Origin: Lampris incognitus
Lineage: Eukaryota > Chordata > Actinopteri > Lampriformes > Lampridae
Reading direction: 5' to 3'
Length of the DNA stretch: 64,000 nucleotides
Assembly (NCBI RefSeq): GCF_029633865.1
Contig: NC_079223.1
Span: forward strand, 36,177,739 to 36,241,738
Shown here: positions 11,965-23,010 of the stretch, piece after piece
How positions within the stretch are numbered: the first letter of the stretch is position 1
How the letters are laid out: every line of letters begins with the position of its first letter
Program-made: the position numbers and the translations under genes
The notes under the pieces: model-generated
Seen by the model: only the letters and a program-made list of their open reading frames with translations
Told to the model about the DNA's origin: nothing
Databases searched by the model: none

Positions 11965-12338
11965 AAATTAAGTTTCCTTTATTAATCCCCTTGGGGAAAT
12001 TCAGTTACTGTAAATTAACCCATCCTAGCTGTGATGTGTGTAGCTAGGAGCAGTGGGCTGCCGCCTTCATGCTGCACCCAGGAACCAACTCCAGTTCTTT
12101 TCCCATTGCCTTGGTCAGGGGGACAGACAGGAGTATAAACCCTAACATGCATGTTTCTTTTGACGGTGGGGGAAACTGGAGCATCCGGAGAAAACCCACG
12201 TAGACATGAGGAGAACATGCTAACTCTACACAGAGGACGACCTGGGATGACCCCAAGGTTGGACAACCCCGGGGTTCGAACCCAGGAGCCTTCTTACTGT
12301 GAGACGACAGCGCTAACCACTGGGCCACTGTGCCGCCC
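11965..12338 (-). mobile_element. SINE composite (tRNA-head SINE next to another repeat end)
   Basis: The right part (about 12150-12338) is the antisense head and body of the SINE family at 6641, with a B-box-like ggttcgaacccagg. The left part starts with tttattaatccccttggggaaattcag, the edge of another common fish repeat. A short relative of that edge is near 62965. Boundaries are approximate. Confidence 0.65.
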
Positions 12339-14489
12339 AAAACGGGCTAAACCATGTCATTATGTCATCAAGTAATCTAGTAGACCAACCAAAACATGCA
12401 AGCTATTTCACACAAACAAAAACTGCTTGCTTTTGTATCTTTATAATGAGACTGTTTTGAAAAATGTTATAGAAAATACAGAATACATTTAAGTGTATTA
12501 TCATTGCATTATCAGATGCACTATTATTGTTACTGATACACCAGTCCAAGTCTAAGTTTAGTTATATTCAAAAAAGCTTGCCAAGTTCCTTAGCTTAAAA
12601 GTTGTTGAGGAACATAAAGGACAGGAGAATATATACTTGCACAAACATAATATGTATTGATTTGCATTCTTCATACTATGGTGGCTGACTATCAAAATTG
12701 TGTGGTGTTATAAAGTATAATACAGACTGTAATACACCTGCACACAACTTGTTACAACATGCATTTTGATGTTATTTGGGTGTGATTTAAGCGCTGGCTC
12801 CTCTAGCACATCATCATTAAATTCTATTTGACCTTACATGTGTTAGAGAGACCAGCATAAAAGTTAGTTCTGCCTATAGCACAAACAGAAAAAAAGGTAA
12901 ACTTGAGAAAAGGGTGCATATAATTACTACATTCAGACAATATAACAATAACTTGGCTACATTTGCCAAGCAACGTGACTTAAAGTCCTCCTCTCAAAGA
13001 CTTTTAAAACCACAATTTGAAAGCTCACCTCTAAAACACGTTCCTTCTTCAGGACCCCATGAGAATAAACAAAACGCAAGCCAATTCAACAAATTCAATG
13101 TAAAAATTAATAGTATACTAACTTGCCACTGTCTCCAACACGTAAGCAATTCAGGGCTTTGCAGACATATATAGCTAATGTAAATCCAAACCCCACACCA
13201 TCCCAACGCACTTAAGTATTGCCTCTCAAACCTTTTGCAGATTGGAGGTCAGAACTGAAAGATATATAACATGGAGATTGTCTGGCATCCATCTATGGCT
13301 GTGTTGTGGCTAGATTCACTTCAGTCACTGCAGTGCCGATCAGATTGCAAGCAGTCCTGGCCACTGATAATATGAGTAAGATTTAGCCACGAAATTAAAG
13401 TTCATACATACAAATTGTCGACTGACAAAAGTTAGCCATAAATTACTTACTCATAAACGTTAGTGAGCAGGTGGGACCATAAACAACTAGATTACAAAAC
13501 CTAGACTTACAGAAACAGATGGAGTCGGTGTTAAAAAAAATCGAATTAATTATTGAGACAGCTCTGCTAAAATGGGTGTCATGATGTCCTTGATAGCGAA
13601 TCGATAGTACCACGTGACACCAGAATTTGTATCCCCGAAAGAATGTATAGCCCATATAATCCGTGGCGTGCATTCAAACTCAAAGCGGACCTTTTATAAC
13701 TAGATTTGCCCGATGTCTGTAAAACGGATTACTTAAAAATAGTTTAAAAGATTAAAAAAATAATCTATAAACAGAAGAAAAAAAATACATTTCTCATAGA
13801 GCCTTTCCGTGGCGTCGCGGAAGCGCGAAACATTATTTGGGGTTACAACATGTGACGCAACACCGTTCAAAGTGCAGCGTCATACCCAATGACATAAACA
13901 TGAGATAGCAAATGATTTAGACTATGAAGGTATATGGTTTTAAAAAACGCAACAGACCGCATACTTTAGAGTCGGTCTATGTAAAATGGACACGTTTAGC
14001 TTACTAGCCTGACCACATCCTCTCCTATACAGAGCTGACAGCGTTTGTTTAGTGGCTGGCCAATGACTAAAGATTAGGTCTGACATAAAGGAGGTCTACC
14101 TATTAAATTTAAATTGTAAATTATGAAACCGTCATTCTGAACATTTATGCTCAGTCCTTACCGAAATCAATGATTGGAGACTCAGCGCCTCCTTGCGAAC
14201 GTCAGGTAACAGGTTTCGACGCAGGCTTACTTGTAGATTCAGATTCCAGGGAAACTAATCGCACCAGATGACCTGAGTATATCGCTCATACCCTGGTACA
14301 AATGTCCAAAACACGACCAGGTGAAATACATCATACGTTACAAAAATGGAAAAAATAAATAAATAAAAATAAGATGACAGATTCATTTATTTGCATTTTA
14401 CATTACTGTCCTACCCAGTACAAATCTTTCTTGTAATGGTAAATCAGATTTAATTTTATAACAAGTTAATAACACTGGGGTCATGCAAT
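12339..14489. other. No gene recognised; CpG-bearing patch
   Basis: Mostly AT-rich. A small patch near 13800-13880 (ggcgtcgcggaagcgcg) is unusually CpG-rich for the area. It lies upstream of gene A in transcription sense and could mark its promoter. That is inference; no exon was identified. Confidence 0.4.
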
Positions 14490-14985
14490 GCTCTAAGGAA
14501 ACCAGTTAAACGTTTATTTCATTACTTTCCTGATGTCAAGTGTATTTGTCTGAAAAGCTAAGGATTTGCATGTAAGCATCAGAGCTGCTCTCTCTGCAGA
14601 GTTTAGAAAACAGCCCATCATTAAAACACACAGGAATCCATCACATTAACACAGGACAGGCAAGCAATCGGACATTACACAGTTACAGCTGGTACACATG
14701 CGCAGAAAATGCCCCACCATGGTATTTGAAATATGTATGGCATGGCCATAAGGTAAAAACTGATGCAACCAGAAAAAAAAGAAGAAAAAAAAACAAACTT
14801 GAGTTGCATGCAAATGCATTCCATAACAGACAGTTCTAGATTTGCAGAGAGATTGTAAGAGGCTTTGATAGTGAAAATACATTCCTGATCTGTGTTATGT
14901 TTCAGTAAAGAACTATCAACGTTCAGCTAGAAAAATACCCCAAACACTATTATACGACATCACATCCATAAAACAAGCATTTCAT
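14490..14985 (-). other. 3' UTR of selenoprotein U1 gene B
   Basis: The span runs from the gene B stop (14986-14988) past the SECIS to a minus-strand AATAAA at about 14513-14518. The end point is inferred. Confidence 0.6.
14560..14635 (-). promoter_or_regulatory. SECIS element, gene B
   Basis: On the minus strand ATGA (14618-14621) and TGATG (14576-14580) form the quartet. Between them a helix GGGCTGTTTTCT with AGAGAGAGCAGCTC gives about 12 pairs including wobbles, and AAAC opens the apical loop about 13 nt above the quartet. It differs in sequence from gene A's SECIS but has the same architecture. Confidence 0.85.
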
Positions 14986-16197
14986 TCATTCACATTCTAT
15001 ATTTTCTTTTGCAGAGGTGAAGCCATGTTGGATCTTGCGGGCTGTATTGAGTACTGCCAGCTTGTTGACTTTATCCCCAAACTCCTTCTCACGGTGTTCC
15101 AGCAGTATACCCTGGAAAAGAACAGATATATGTCCCATGAAGAGATCTGATCACTCGTTGTAAGTCTCAGTGGATATGACTCTCAGCTAACTGCATGGAT
15201 TGTAAAAACAGGGATACATAGGTCATACCATTAATTATGCAAGCTTACCCTACCTGATTCCCAGGCCCGATGACAAAGACTCCCCCGAGGACCAGTCCTT
15301 CACCCTTAAGATTGCCTGTGAAGCCCCTCCGATAGGCCCGCCAGAGGCTCCTCCACACCCCAATACGGAAACACACAGAGAGGAACATCCACCGCTCTCG
15401 AGGGCCATAGAAATTTCTCTAATAAAGCAGAACAATAAAGGGGATTAAAGACTTTTCACTCCATTGCAGTGGTAAAAGGTCAGCCAGAGGTTTTGTAAAA
15501 CAGACCTTCTGATCCACGTAGACCTTCCCAGTGAAGTACTTCTTGAAGCAATCCAGCTCCTTACCAATATTTTCTTTGACTATGGCAAAGAGTGGGACCT
15601 CAAGATCCTGCAGCTGGGACTTTAAAGAGGACAGCTCGGCAGCTTCCTAAATTAACAACGAAAAGGAGAGGGAGGACTAGACTTTAAAAAATGCCAGTAA
15701 AAATCAATTATTTTAGCTTCAGAGCACTGGTAACTAATATTAGCTGGATGTGTCCCAAAAATAGTCACATACCTCTCTGCACAGTAATCATCCAGGTCGC
15801 CGTACAACCATGACCACTGCTCCCATTTTATCCCAAAGAGTCTTTGCCTTGTGTTTCTCATGGACTGAAAAGAAACCCATGAAACGTTATAGTTAATCTC
15901 CATCTTCATGTCTGGTTAACTCATTCATCAAGTGCCAAGTATAGTAAGACCAATACAGAAGAAAAGGTCGAAGATAAACTCAAGCACTCAAATTTTTGGC
16001 CCATTCTGTAACTATTTTCTGTTTGACTGAACATGTCTGTCCTCTGGCTTACTTCCTCCAGTGGTCTTGAGCTCTGTTTCTTCCAGCACCTCCAGGTCGG
16101 CCCATGCTGGTTTAGTTTGGAACCAGTCTGTGAAGGAGCTGATGAGCTCTGCAACAAACAGGCTCAATGCCTTCAGGACAGCAGTCACAGTCACCAT
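14986..16197 (-). CDS. selenou1: Selenoprotein U1 (peroxiredoxin-like 2A family), gene B
   Basis: Five coding exons (16197-16053, 15864-15773, 15646-15507, 15418-15254, 15111-14986) with GT-AG borders at the same codon positions as gene A. ATG 16197 has a good context (ggccATGg). The N-terminus is a hydrophobic segment (VTAVLKALSLFVAEL). The motif is RRPG-U-LLCRE, with TGA at 15788-15790 as codon 74 and Cys 77. The C-terminus is longer than in A (ends ..SAKENIECE). About 222 residues are expected. By my count the third coding exon has 140 bases where A has 141; the missing base falls near 15540, in KKYFTGKVYVDQK. This could be a real frameshift, an assembly error or a reading error, so intactness is not settled. 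The gene lies about 5 kb upstream of A on the same strand, a tandem duplicate. Confidence 0.87.
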
Positions 16198-17094
16198 GGC
16201 CCTGTACTCTGTGCATGGACGACCTTTCCTGGAAGCAATATGTGCAAGTTTACATTCCCTGCTAAGTGTCTGCCTGTAGCATACTAAATAAATAATGATC
16301 AGTCATGTTTTGTGAGTGCATGTCTTTGCTTTTTGTGCCAGACAGGTGGGCTTATACGTTGATTATTTTCCTCATAAAATGTTTGCTATACTAGATTATC
16401 ATTTTAGCTAGGTTAACATCTGACTGTGGTGGTTACAAACCATTACACCCCACAATATACCAACCCTCCTAAGAGCTTGTAACTGCAGCACATTATTTCT
16501 ACTGCTAAATTCATCTGCTCGTTTCTTCATTCGCACATTTGTTTTGATTAGTGGCACAAATGCACCTACGCATTAACTTTAGCCAGTAAATGACCAAAAA
16601 AAAAATCACAAAAGATTTGATGGATTTGCAGGATTTGACAAACTGAACGTGAAATTGAATTTGACAACTAAACATGAAACATATTCATACTCACCAGTCT
16701 GTGCCTTCCAGCTACTAAGATGAGAATGAATCTCCTCAATCTGTTTGGCCCCTTAAGTACCATAAGCCCACTACATTCCCACCAGTCCGATCACAGTAAA
16801 AGCCTCGCTTACGTGAACTTACTGTGATAGAAATTCAGCTGAGTCTCACGTTGAGCTGTCAAACGTGGATATGGGATTCAGAGTAAAAGCCTCGTTGGAG
16901 AACACGTAGGCTGCCAGTGAGTTTTTCATCAGAGAGCCAGTCTGTATCGTCACCTTAATGCCAGTCAGGGGGAAAGCCTATTTAACACTTACACTGTCGA
17001 AGAAATTACCCTGCTGTTACTTGGAGCAAATTTATTCATTTACCTTAAATAATGGTTGAGAAAAACAATGTTAGTTGTAGTTTAGAGTTGATTT
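16198..17094. other. No gene recognised
   Basis: Upstream side of gene B. It probably includes 5' UTR or promoter sequence, but no motif fixes it. No repeat was recognised. Confidence 0.45.
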
Positions 17095-17665
17095 TGATAC
17101 AGACTTCCTTGTTCCGGGTCTCCCTCTTTGTTGTGGTCAAGACCATTGTGGTGAAGAGGGAGCTCAGCTGGAAGGCAAAGCTCTCAATTTACCAGTCAAT
17201 CTTCATTCCAACCCTCACCTATGGTCATGAGCTCTGAGTAGTGACCAAAAGGGTGAGATTGTGGATACACGCAGCTGAAATTAGTTCCCTCCATAGGGTG
17301 TTTGGGCTCAGCCTTAGAGATAGGGTGAGGAGTTCAGACATCCGGAGGGAGCTCGCAGTAGAGCTGTTGCTCCTTCGTGTCGAAAGGAGCCAGCTGAGGT
17401 GGTTCGAGCATCTGATTAGGATGCCTCCGGCGCGCCTTCCTTTGGAGGTTTTCCAGGCATGTCCAACTTGGAGGAGACCCTGGGGTAGACCCAGAACTCG
17501 CTGGAGGGACTACATGTCCAATCTGGCCTGGGAATCTCTTGGGATCCCCCAGGAGGAGCTGGAGGGCGTTGCTGGGGAGAGGGACGTCTGGAGTGCCCTA
17601 CTTAGCTTGCTGCCACTGCAACCCGATCCGGGAGAAGCAGCTGATGATGAGATGATGATCAAATT
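17095..17665 (+). mobile_element. 3' end of a LINE (family X), sense strand
   Basis: Encodes the C-terminus of a non-LTR polyprotein: RELSWKAKLSIYQSIF, then LTYGHEL, RDRVRSSDIRREL, RWFEHLIRMPP, GRPRTRWRDYMSNLAWE and the ERDVWSALLSLLP end. One in-frame stop lies after LTYGHEL (17235-17237), and then the same frame continues. It ends in a gatgatgagatgatgat-type tail at about 17645-17660. Truncated copy. Confidence 0.85.
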
Positions 17666-17934
17666 ATATGCGTATATAAATTATTCCAAACAAAAACAGA
17701 AGTAGGTTTACTAATTGTGCTATTCTGGATTATTCCCCTTATATGTGTATTATTAGTTTTTCTACTCAAAAAAGGATCTGAATTCCCTATGTATAATTCT
17801 AGTGGAATAGTTTGAATGATAATATCTCTGGTTGAAGATGACAACAGAGATTTAATACCTGATGGAATAGCATCAAAGACAATAGCGAATTCTCTAGGAA
17901 GTACAGGAATGTTATATTCTGATAAGAATTCATC
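17666..17934. other. AT-rich spacer between two LINE tails
   Basis: Unidentified AT-rich sequence separating two oppositely oriented copies of the same LINE 3' end. No gene seen. Confidence 0.5.
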
Positions 17935-18640
17935 TCATCTCATCTCATCTTCAGCCACTTTTCCGAGGTCGGGTCGCGGTGGCAGCAAGCTAAGTAGGGC
18001 ACTCCAGACGTCCCTCTCCCCAGCAACACCCTCCAGCTCCTCCTGGGGGATCCCAAAGCGTTCCCAGGCCAGATTGGACATGTAGTCCCTCCAGCAAGTT
18101 CTGGGTCTACCCCAGGGTCTCCTCCCAGTTGGCCATGCCCGGTAAAACTCCAAACGAAGGCGCCCAGGGGGCACCCTAATCAGATGCCTGAACCATCTCA
18201 ACGGGCTCCTTTCGATGCGAAGGAGCAGCGGCTCTACTCCAAGCTCCCTCCGGATGTCCGAGCTCCTCACCCTATCTCTAAGGCTGAGCCCAGACACCCT
18301 ATGGAGGAAATTCATTTCAGCCGCTTGTATCCGCGATCTCACCCTTTCGGTCACTACCCAAAGCTCATGACCATAGGTGAGGATTGGAACGAAGATTGAC
18401 TAGTAAATTGAGAGCTTTGCCTTCCGGCTCAGCTCCTTCTTCGCCACAACAGTCTGGTACAACATCCACATTACTGCTGATGCTGCACCAATCCGTCTGT
18501 CAATCTCCTGCTCCATCCTACCCTCACTCGTAAACAAGACCCCAAGATACTTGAACTCCTTCACTTGGGGCAGCAACTCATCCCCAACCTGGAGGGAGCA
18601 ATCCACCATTTTCTAGTAGAGAACCATGGCCTCAGACTTG
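17935..18640 (-). mobile_element. 3' end of LINE family X, antisense
   Basis: The minus strand encodes MVDCSLQVGDELLPQVKEF, KYLGVLFTSEGRM, then SLRDRVRSSDIRREL and RPWGRPRTCWRDYM. The tail is catctcatctcatct at 17936-17950. It is tail to tail with the copy at 17095-17665. The 5' side stops at about 18640. Confidence 0.85.
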
Positions 18641-18864
18641 CTTATTTTTTCAATCAATAAATATACCCCAATTACCTTATCTAATAAATCACAGATTGGG
18701 CCTTGCCTTTAGGATGACTTTAGATAAACTTCAGCTTGGCCTTTTTTCCCCAGTAGACATGTAGAGCTTCGGGACTCGTCAATTCCTTTACTGAACAGCG
18801 TATTATTTTCATACCACTGGTCTGCATAAATGTCCGTGTTCAAATACATTCACAACAAGCATAC

Positions 18865-20183
18865 CTGCAGCTGCAGCACCTGCTGAGCCCTCTGGGCCTT
18901 CTGAGAGGCCTGCTTCATCTTGGTGGAGCAGCTCTGCCTCAGCTCCTCCATCTCCTTTTCACAGCGCCGCTGCTTCTCCTCATACACCTTTCAGACAAAA
19001 GGGTGAAAGCTCAGTTAGGCTACTGCTAACATAACTTGTGCCAAGTCATCTCCGACTTGACCTTTTGAAACAAGGATAATATTAGCAAGCCTTTTCTTTT
19101 GGGCAGTGTAGGCGAGTGTAGCAATGACAGAGCATTCTGTAGTGAATGAATATTGTTATGGAATGAATTCTCAACACAGTCAAAAGTGTAATGAGTAAAG
19201 AATTACAAAAACATATATGCTATTATAGTATAAACAAAAGGGGAATCTAATCACAAAACTAATCCACAAGGCCAGAGGATTGATTTTTTTTCTGCGCTCT
19301 CAAATTGTTTTTAAATACACTTGGTGTAAGAAAATCTTTAATAGTAATGGTTAAAGCTGAACTGCAGTATTCTATGTACACAAACATGGATTTGTTTACA
19401 TTCATAAATTAACCCATGCAGACGTATGGTTTGTTGTTACACCACTGACTATGTTGAGAAGTTATTACCTTCAAAGAAGTTTGGAAATCTTAATTTTCAT
19501 ATTTAGATGGCTACAGTGTTTATATCCAGATTTTAGCGGTGGCTTGGAAGCTCGCGTGATGTTAAGTGTTTTTGTTAAGCTACAGGGACCCATTTTGCTC
19601 AGTAGTGCTACTAGTAGCCATACACTCTATAGTACATCTTTAAGACTATATATGCCTAAAACTAATTTAAAAGATGACTGTGGGTTTTTGGAGTGACCCC
19701 CTTCGCCCCCCCCCCCACCAGGATAGTTGTTCTCACTGTTCTCCACCATATCCCTTGAAAATCTTTCACAAAATCGACTGCTGATTACAGTGACGTCAAC
19801 AATAGCAACAACAACAAGTAATCATATCATTATTGTTGTATTCATTTATATGGCTAGCTGGTAAATTCTGTGTAGCACCTCACCTGGCAGATGGCAGCCT
19901 CATTCTCATCCAAGTTTTCCCGGAGCTGCTGCAGCTCCAAATCTCTCTCACTCAGTTTCTCCTCCAGTTCCCTCACCACCGCCTCATAGCCCTCCACTGG
20001 AGGTGGGGAGTGCCCACAGAAGCCACTGTCTGACAGGGGCTGTCCACGCCTGCTCAGCGACCCAGAGCCAGAGCTCTTGCTCTGATGCATGTTCATGGAA
20101 ATATATTGGACAGTTTGGGCACTGATGCCCTCATGAGGGGCTTTATCAGCGCCAACCCGGAGAGAAAGGCCACGTTTGGAGTT
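18865..20183 (-). CDS. LZTS-family leucine zipper protein, two internal exons (partial)
   Basis: Exon 20183-19884 (100 codons) has a Ser/Gly-rich stretch (SKSSGSGSLSRRGQPLSDSG) followed by the start of a coiled coil (LEEKLSERDLELQQLRENL, DENEAAICQ). After an 896-bp intron, exon 18987-18865 (41 codons) continues VYEEKQRRCEKEMEELRQSC to AQRAQQVLQLQ. Both borders are GT-AG and phase 0. The order and wording match LZTS1/LZTS2-type proteins, cytoskeletal and centrosomal coiled-coil factors. The next exon in that family (FQLQQEKKxLQEDF type) is not seen before gene B, nor is a first exon upstream. The gene is therefore either spread over long introns beyond repeats or a remnant. Which paralogue is unclear. 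Confidence 0.75.
18988..19883 (-). other. Intron of the LZTS-like gene
   Basis: AT-rich and without recognised repeats apart from a short C run near 19708-19717. Confidence 0.6.
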
Positions 20184-20229
20184 CTGCATGCAGGCTGACA
20201 GTAAGGCAAGACAATTATATATTTCTTGA

Positions 20230-20500
20230 TTGGAGACCGTGGCTGATAGGTCTATGTGTATGGATGGGTTGATTTTTATATGCCGTCGCCATGCAGCCTG
20301 CAGTTGTGTTTGGAGATTGCATGTGGCTGATAAGCCCATGTGTTACTATAGGTTGATTTTTAGGCTAGATGCTGCCGCCGCGCAGCCTGCAGTTGTGTTT
20401 TGGAGATTGTGCTTTGGCTATAGGCATACATATTACGTGTCTTTATGTGTTTGCTTTTTTAATGCTGCCGCCAAGCAGTCTGCATTTGTGTGGTGATGTG
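20230..20500. repeat. Minisatellite, about three units of 80-93 bp
   Basis: Three successive units share gagattg..ggctgata at the start and gctgccgcc..gcagcctgcagttgtgttt at the end (starts near 20234, 20310 and 20402). The units have diverged, so expansion is not recent. Confidence 0.7.
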
Positions 20501-20603
20501 CTTTTATGTGTCATCCATAAATGAGTGTTGATGTTCAGCATCACAGTCAGCGTACAAGCACTTCGCATAGCAAAGCAGCGCCCATAACGTTAGGCCTGAC
20601 ACC

Positions 20604-20605
<2 letters not shown>

Positions 20606-20688
<83 letters not shown>
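20606..20688. repeat. Compound (GT)n(GA)n microsatellite
   Basis: About 42 bp of GT followed directly by about 42 bp of GA. Confidence 0.98.
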
Positions 20689-20690
<2 letters not shown>

Positions 20691-22007
20691 GTGAGTCTAT
20701 TTGTCCCTCAGCAGCAACTAACTTGCATTCTAGTCATTTATCAATGTTTTAAGCGTCTAGGCTATGCAGTCATAATGTCAATCCTGGCAAAACTCGACCC
20801 CCCTTTTTTCTCAGCCCCCCCGCTCAAAATATGTTCCCGCGGCTATGCATCCTACCCTCACTCGTGAACAAGACCCCGAGATACTTGAACTCCTTCACTT
20901 GGGGCAGCAACTCATCCCCAACCCAGAGGGAGCAATCCACCATTTTCCGGTAGAGATCCATGACCTCAGACTTGGATGTGCTGACTCTCATCCCGGCCAT
21001 TTCACACTCAGCTGCAAACCGCCCCAGTGCGTGCCGGAGGTCGCGTTCTAATGAAGCCAACAAAACCACGTCATCTGTGAAGAGCAGAGATGCAATTGTG
21101 AGGTTCCCAAAGCACACACACTCCTCATCTTGGCTGCACCTTGAGATCCTGTTCATGAATATCACAAACAGAATCGGAGACAAGGGACAACCTTGGCGGA
21201 GTCCGACACCCACCGAAAACGTGTTTGCCTTTGTGCCAAGAATGCGGACACAGCTCTCACTTTGGTTATACAAGGACCGGGTAGCTTGTAGCAACTGTCC
21301 CGGTACCCCATACTCCCGCAGTACCCCCCACAGAGTGCCCCGGATTACATGGTTGTAAGCCTTCTCCAAGTCCACAAAACACATGTAGACTGGCTGGTCA
21401 AACTCCCGTGCCCCCCCCCCCACTTCCGCAAGGGTAAAGAGTTGGTCCGTTGTTCCACGGCCGGGATGGAATCCGTATTGTTCCTCCTGGATCTGAGGTT
21501 TGACAATCAGTCAGAGCCTCCTTTCGAGCACCCTAGAGCAGTGGTTCTCAACCTTTTTGGGGTCCTGGACCCCCTGCGTATTTTTGATCTACCCTGAGGA
21601 CCCCTCCACCTGATCTTGGGGGAGGGGGGTTGCAATTTGATAGAAACAGTAGAAACTGCATTTTAAATTGCATTATAGCATTTATTCACTCTTTGGGGCA
21701 AAAATAAGAGCTTTCAGTTGTAACTTAGATATAGTTAACAAAACAGAATTCTTATGCAGTAACTTTCAGATATATGTAACAAAACAGAATGTGTATTCAG
21801 TAACTTTCAGATATATGTAACAACAGAATTTTTATGCAGTAACTTTTAACAATGCAAACGGGAGCGAGATCTCGTATTAAAATACAATAAATTACACTTG
21901 TGAAAAATGTAATTAGAGAAAAAAGTCCTGTTACCCTTTATAGTTTAGGTAGATAAAGGTCTCAGTCACATTTGAGTAAAATAATCCTATTTCTATAAAT
22001 GTCATAG

Positions 22008-22223
22008 TGTGGTGACCCACATCTATATATCGAGAGACATTCACCTAAGAGGACGGTGTACCTTTAAGGGAAGAGGCGAGGGGTCAGATAATGCACTTCC
22101 GCTTCCGGTTCACAGTCAGTTCAGTGTCGTTGTCGAACGTATGACATGCAAAGTTGGAGCTAGTAAACTACCTCGACTACGTCTACTCTCACGTCTCCTG
22201 TCTCGTTGTTTTCTAACTCCACA
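22008..22223 (+). repeat. Left LTR of Gypsy A
   Basis: Begins TGTGGTGACCC and ends CTCCACA; 216 bp. Confidence 0.9.
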
Positions 22224-22260
22224 TTGGTGACCCCGACGTGATCGAACTACTAATACGAGT

Positions 22261-23010
22261 ATGTCTGACAACGACGACGCCGGTGCTAACAACATGGCTA
22301 TTGCTAACGCTAGCATTTATGCCGCTACTGTGAAGCTACCCGACTTTTGGCAGCATAATCCACGGCCGTGGTTTCAACATGTGGAAGCCCAGTTCCAGCT
22401 GAGAGGGATAACGCAGGATGCAACGCAGTACTTCCACGTAGTGGCGGCGTTAGACGCATCGACAACAGCGCGAGCAATGACACTGTTGGAAGCTCCGCCA
22501 GCTGCTGGCAAGTACGATGCTATAAAGACATTCCTCCTGAAACTATTTGAACTGTCGGAGCTGGAGAAGGCAGACCGTTTACTGTCCCCGAATGGCCTCG
22601 GCGACGGCAAACCGTCTGAGTTAATGGAAAAAATGCTGTCTGTGCTGGGATCGGCTGATCCGGCCTTTCTTTTCACACACATTTTTCTGAGGCAGCTCCC
22701 CGCACCTGTACGCACAGCACTGGCCAGTTCTCCTCTCGCCGCCTCCAAGGACTACCGTTCTCTGGCTGCTGAAGCAGACAGGGTTTTCCTGGCCAACCGG
22801 CAACAGTTTGTGCATGCCCTGCTACCCCACCAGACCGCCCCACCACCACCTGTGTACGACTATATGGACACCGCGGCTGCGGTGACAGCCCGCCGCCAAC
22901 CTGACGACGGGCTCTGTTATTACCATGCCAGGTTTGGGGCAAAAGCAAAACAGTGTCGCAAACCCTGCAGTTACAGGGTTCAGGGAAACGCCAAGGCCGG
23001 CGCTCGTTAA
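22261..23010 (+). pseudogene. gag of Gypsy A (fossil)
   Basis: Mag-type gag: KLPDFWQHNPRPWFQ near the start and a C-terminal variant zinc knuckle ([16 protein letters not shown]). Part of the LTR element at 22008-26448. Confidence 0.85.
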
